NCBI RefSeq assembly: GCF_037975245.1
Contig: NC_092566.1
Span: forward strand, 18,077,001 to 18,137,000
Direction of reading: 5' to 3'
DNA: 60,000 bases
Source: Apostichopus japonicus
Lineage: Eukaryota; Echinodermata; Holothuroidea; Aspidochirotida; Stichopodidae
Numbering within the stretch: position 1 is the first letter of the stretch; the number at the start of each line of letters is the position of its first letter. Below are positions 56,796 to 60,000 of the stretch, piece by piece. The notes under the pieces are model-generated. The model made no database searches. It was not told where the DNA came from and worked only from the letters and a program-made list of their open reading frames with translations. The translations under genes and the position numbers were made by a program.

Positions 56796-57292
56796 TATAA
56801 TAAACTATAACTTTGTGTAAAAGTAAGTTGGCCTGACGTTGCGAACCTAGCAGGATCTTCTTTAGAGGCTAAATGACGAGTACAGTAACAGAAGGGACAG
56901 AAACATGCACAGAAAACAGACAGGTTAATGAGCACGGTGAACACAGTAACTTTGGTAACTTTAACTTTGGTATATAGTTCTAGTTGAGATGTACACCACA
57001 GTAATGCTATATAGGTGCAACTCTATGGCGTGCCAAAAGAGTCGTAAATTCTACGGTTCCTGTTTTTATATATAAATACTCCAAAGTACTCGTTCTGTGC
57101 GAGTACCAAGTACTTTATATCGAGTACAAGGAGTATTATAGGTTCTTAGTACGTGTATACTGGTTGAGAAGTACAAGTAGGCCACTTCAACAATTGGAGT
57201 CCTTAACATCAGAACGATAGAGTATGAGTATTCAAATACTACTCTACTCTACTAATGAGTACTTTTCGAGTACTATCACGCTCAGTGGCGTA

Positions 57293-57554
57293 ATAACTGG
57301 GGCGGGACTGGTCCCCGGGCGGTCCGTCTTGGGTACCAGTCAGGGGTCAGGGGGTGGGTGCAAATCCGTATATTGATAGTATAATCAGTTCAAAGCGTTG
57401 CCAAAGATAGCACCATTTTGCATCTAAGCCATCTTACATAAAAACAAAAATTTCTCACCTCTTCCATCATACCCCTCCCCAAGGACGGCATCCCCTGAAC
57501 GGGGTGACAACGGAAGGATCCGCCCGGGTGCCAACTATTCTAGGTATGCCACTG
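57293..57554. mobile_element. Short hAT-like MITE, CAGTGGC termini
   Basis: Left CAGTGGCGTAATAACTGG and right CTAGGTATGCCACTG form an imperfect inverted repeat. The interior is GC-rich, with CCCGGGCGG near the left end and CCGCCCGGG near the right. Flanks ATCACGCT and ACCACTGT agree at five of eight bases, consistent with an old target duplication. Confidence 0.6.
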
Positions 57555-58118
57555 ACCACTGTCGCATTTTCAACATTTAACAGGATTTTGCAACACGTTA
57601 ATTTTGTTACTTGGTAGTATATATGGCTATAATTTAAAACTGTAATGGCACAGAAATATCTTTTATTGAGCACGTGTTCACGTAGGCTTTGTGATATTTC
57701 GACGAGATCTCACTGTACCCGTCCTTGTTACTTATTATTCTGTATAATTGGAGAGATATGAGAATCCTCAAAAGCCGGACTCAAATAAATCTCATGCATT
57801 CTTATTCTATGAAGTTACTCCCAATTTAAAAAAGATATGACAATTATTTTTGTCGGGGACTTTCTGTCTGTGATTTCTTCGAACACTTCTAAATCTTTTC
57901 GGCCTGTGCCAAACTCCAAGCTTCCGTGTAGGGGGGAAAATCCAAAACGCCTATGTTTACTAAGCACACAGTAATTAGATAGTACGAACCAATCAGAGCA
58001 AAGTTCCTATTTAGTTGTCTAACTTTAGGTTCGAATTCAAACATGCAAAGGGCATACGTGAAATGATAAACTTCCGCAGTTCCGGAATTTCCGCCATTCA
58101 CGGGGGCTAAGTCAAAGA

Positions 58119-58125
58119 TATAAAG
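58119..58125 (+). promoter_or_regulatory. Candidate TATA box of the CLCA gene
   Basis: TATAAAG lies 58 bp upstream of the CLCA ATG, which would place transcription start near 58150 and leave a 5' UTR of about 30 nt. Position and motif only. Confidence 0.35.
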
Positions 58126-58182
58126 GAACCGTCTGTTCCCTGGTGGAGCATATTCACGATAGTTGTAACATCATCAGGAACC

Positions 58183-59979
58183 ATGCAGTCGAAACCAAAT
58201 TTCATAATCTTTCTTGTTTTTTTAGGGATGGTGATTTTGCGCCAATCCTCAGCATTAACGAAACCAACCTCAGTCAAACTGGAAAATAATGCGTACACAG
58301 GAGTGGTTATTGCGATTCACCCGGACGAGGAGGAGAGCGAGGAACTCATAGATGCAATTAAAGTGAGTAAAATGATTAGACATTTAATGGGGTTTTAAAA
58401 AGTAGCCTTGTTTGTTCTTTTTACAGCAGAAGGGGAATAGGAGTGAGCTGAGGGTAAACAATAATGATTAATTTAAGTCAGAAACAACTAAGCAATTCCT
58501 CACATTCACCCCTCCCCCCCCCCCCCCATTTACTTGTGTTGAAGATAAGATATAGTCTAAGCGTTGGCTTCTTCTTTACAGTAGATTTGGATCGGCACTA
58601 ATTAACCATTGGCCTCACTTACAGAAAATAAATCAAGATTGAAATGGATCAAGTGAGCTGAAGGCACCCTATTTACATTTCTTTTAAAGAACAAGGCATC
58701 ATTGAACCTGTGTGCCATGCATGCACTTTCCGAAATAAGAATAAACTTTACAACTGAATTTTATGAAATTATGCAGATTTTGGAATCAAAATAATACATA
58801 TAGATGCGTACTAACATATTTGTTTTAAGTTTTTTTCTGTCAATTTTTATATCCAATTCTATCTTCAAAACTGTGATGAATTAAAATAAAATTTTATAAC
58901 AGTCATTGCAGTATTGCTAACTTCACATGTCATTAAGCAAAGGTAGAACCCTACCCAATCCAAAGTCAAGACAATAAAGTGAAAATAAACTTAAATATTT
59001 TTCTGCCAGTATGAAACTATAACGTCAGACACGTTGCTTCAAGATCATTCGTGGTACACGCTGTGACATATTAAGTTATCTAAATCTTACACACAAAAAA
59101 ACCACACAATGTAGGAATTGTATTCAAGTTTCACAAGGATGCATATAGTGTATGTCCTTCTTTCATTAGTCCAAAATAAATTTTCTCTGGACTTTATATG
59201 CCTTTCAAAGGTCTACGGACACCTATATGAACATGAACATTGTCCTAATCACGCAAACAGGCATTAGATATCATGAAAATAGCTGTAACCTCAATCAAAG
59301 ATTGAACCTTTTTACAAATCTTTTCTCGATTCTAGTTTTATTAATGAATAAACATGATCTAATTATGTACATTGGTGATGTACAAGGAGTGTCTGCCTAA
59401 TTGTCTGTTATGCTATCCCTATTTTTTCACGACCTTCTTTTCAAGGACAATGAACACAGGTTTTTTTGGCATAAGGCGATTTTTTTTAAATATTTTATTT
59501 CTTTAAAGAAAGGAACATCACATTATTCAAATGATATACATGTAGGCTTGTAATTTTTTAACAGCTAAAATACACCACACGTCATAGTTTGCACATATTT
59601 AATGACTTTCCCAGATTTATCAATCCTTTAAAATGTAAAAGGATTAATTAAAACATGCTACTGTTCCAGACTATGGTTTATGACGCCTCTGCCTACCTGT
59701 ACACTGCTACCAAGAAACGAGCTTACTTTGAAGAAGTTATTATTCTTGTACCTGATACTTGGGAAGACAAACCAGAATATCGGTCACCGAAAAATGCTAC
59801 ATTTGAAGGCGCTGACGTCATCGTGGCGCCAAGAAACCCTCGATTTGCTCCTGAGCCCGACTTGCCACCGGTACCTCATACCAAACACTACGAGGGGTGT
59901 GGAGGACAATCCATCCATGTTCATTTTACCAGCCACTTCATGCTGGATTCAATGACAGAGTTATACTACGGCAATCGAG
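58183..59979 (+). CDS. CLCA: Calcium-activated chloride channel regulator (CLCA family), first two coding exons
   Basis: CLCA proteins are secreted or surface-anchored, self-cleaving zinc metalloproteases that modulate anoctamin-type chloride channels in vertebrates. Exon 1 (58183-58362, phase 0 donor AAA|GTGAGT) encodes a signal peptide (about residues 1-24, FIIFLVFLGMVIL core) and NAYTGVVIAIHPDEEESEEL, the start of the CLCA N-terminal domain. Exon 2 (59670-59979, donor G|GTAGGT) has DASAYLYTATKKRAYFEEV, ILVPDTWEDKPEY, ADVIVA and CGGQSIHVHFTSHFML, all in family order. The metalloprotease HExxH-type motif expected just after YYGNRG lies beyond the window, as do the VWA and later domains. The gene is complete so far, with no frame damage. 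The vertebrate channel role need not hold in an invertebrate. Confidence 0.93.
58363..59669 (+). other. CLCA intron 1
   Basis: 1.3-kb AT-rich intron with GTGAGT donor and TGTTCCAG acceptor. It has a poly-C tract at 58513-58527. No other feature is seen. Confidence 0.85.
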
Positions 59980-60000
59980 GTAGGTACAGGCTGGCTTTAT

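Overview
The window looks like nuclear DNA of an animal. Genes are split by spliceosomal introns with GT-AG borders, intergenic space is long and AT-rich, and tandem repeats and short inverted-repeat transposons are dense. Gene content (HADH, a CLCA-family secreted protein, an ABIN/NEMO-type ubiquitin-binding adaptor with a death domain, an Ig-domain receptor) fits a marine invertebrate deuterostome, most likely an echinoderm. The phylum is an inference and no species can be named.

Layout. 364-6791 (+): last six coding exons of mitochondrial 3-hydroxyacyl-CoA dehydrogenase; the NAD-binding start lies left of the window. 9322-10956 (-): an intronless 544-codon receptor with signal peptide, Ig-like ectodomain, one membrane segment and a cytoplasmic tail built from 17-residue repeats carrying tyrosines. 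12.07-13.03 kb: a large array of a GCTGAAACT-type minisatellite on the 5' side of that receptor. 14.4-20.5 kb: a transposon nest with recognisable terminal inverted repeats and several 6-bp target-site duplications. 20.5-26.5 kb: AT-rich intergenic DNA with tandem duplications. 26549-48107 (-): a 14-exon gene whose exons join in phase to 639 codons including the stop. 48.1-58.1 kb: intergenic, with MITEs, a U2 snRNA remnant and short duplications. 58183-59979 (+): first two coding exons of a CLCA-family gene that runs off the right edge.

The main discovery is the 14-exon gene. Its protein reads: death domain, proline-rich linker, coiled coils, an ABIN-homology-1-like segment, a UBAN-like ubiquitin-binding coiled coil, and a C-terminal C-x2-C-x12-H-x3-C zinc finger. 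Vertebrates split these parts between TNIP/ABIN proteins (AHD1 + UBAN), NEMO and optineurin (UBAN + zinc finger), and death-domain adaptors such as RIPK1 or FADD. One polypeptide that could join death-domain signalling to ubiquitin-chain reading is unusual. The last 70-nt coding exon, which completes the finger, is easy to miss because an in-frame TGA overlaps the preceding splice donor.

The introns of this gene hold many minisatellites (28, 33, 54 and 70 bp units), a hAT-like MITE, and a 5'-truncated non-LTR retrotransposon inserted inside one of the minisatellites. HADH and the Ig receptor are convergent; the adaptor and CLCA genes are divergent, about 10 kb apart. Nothing suggests operon-like co-regulation.
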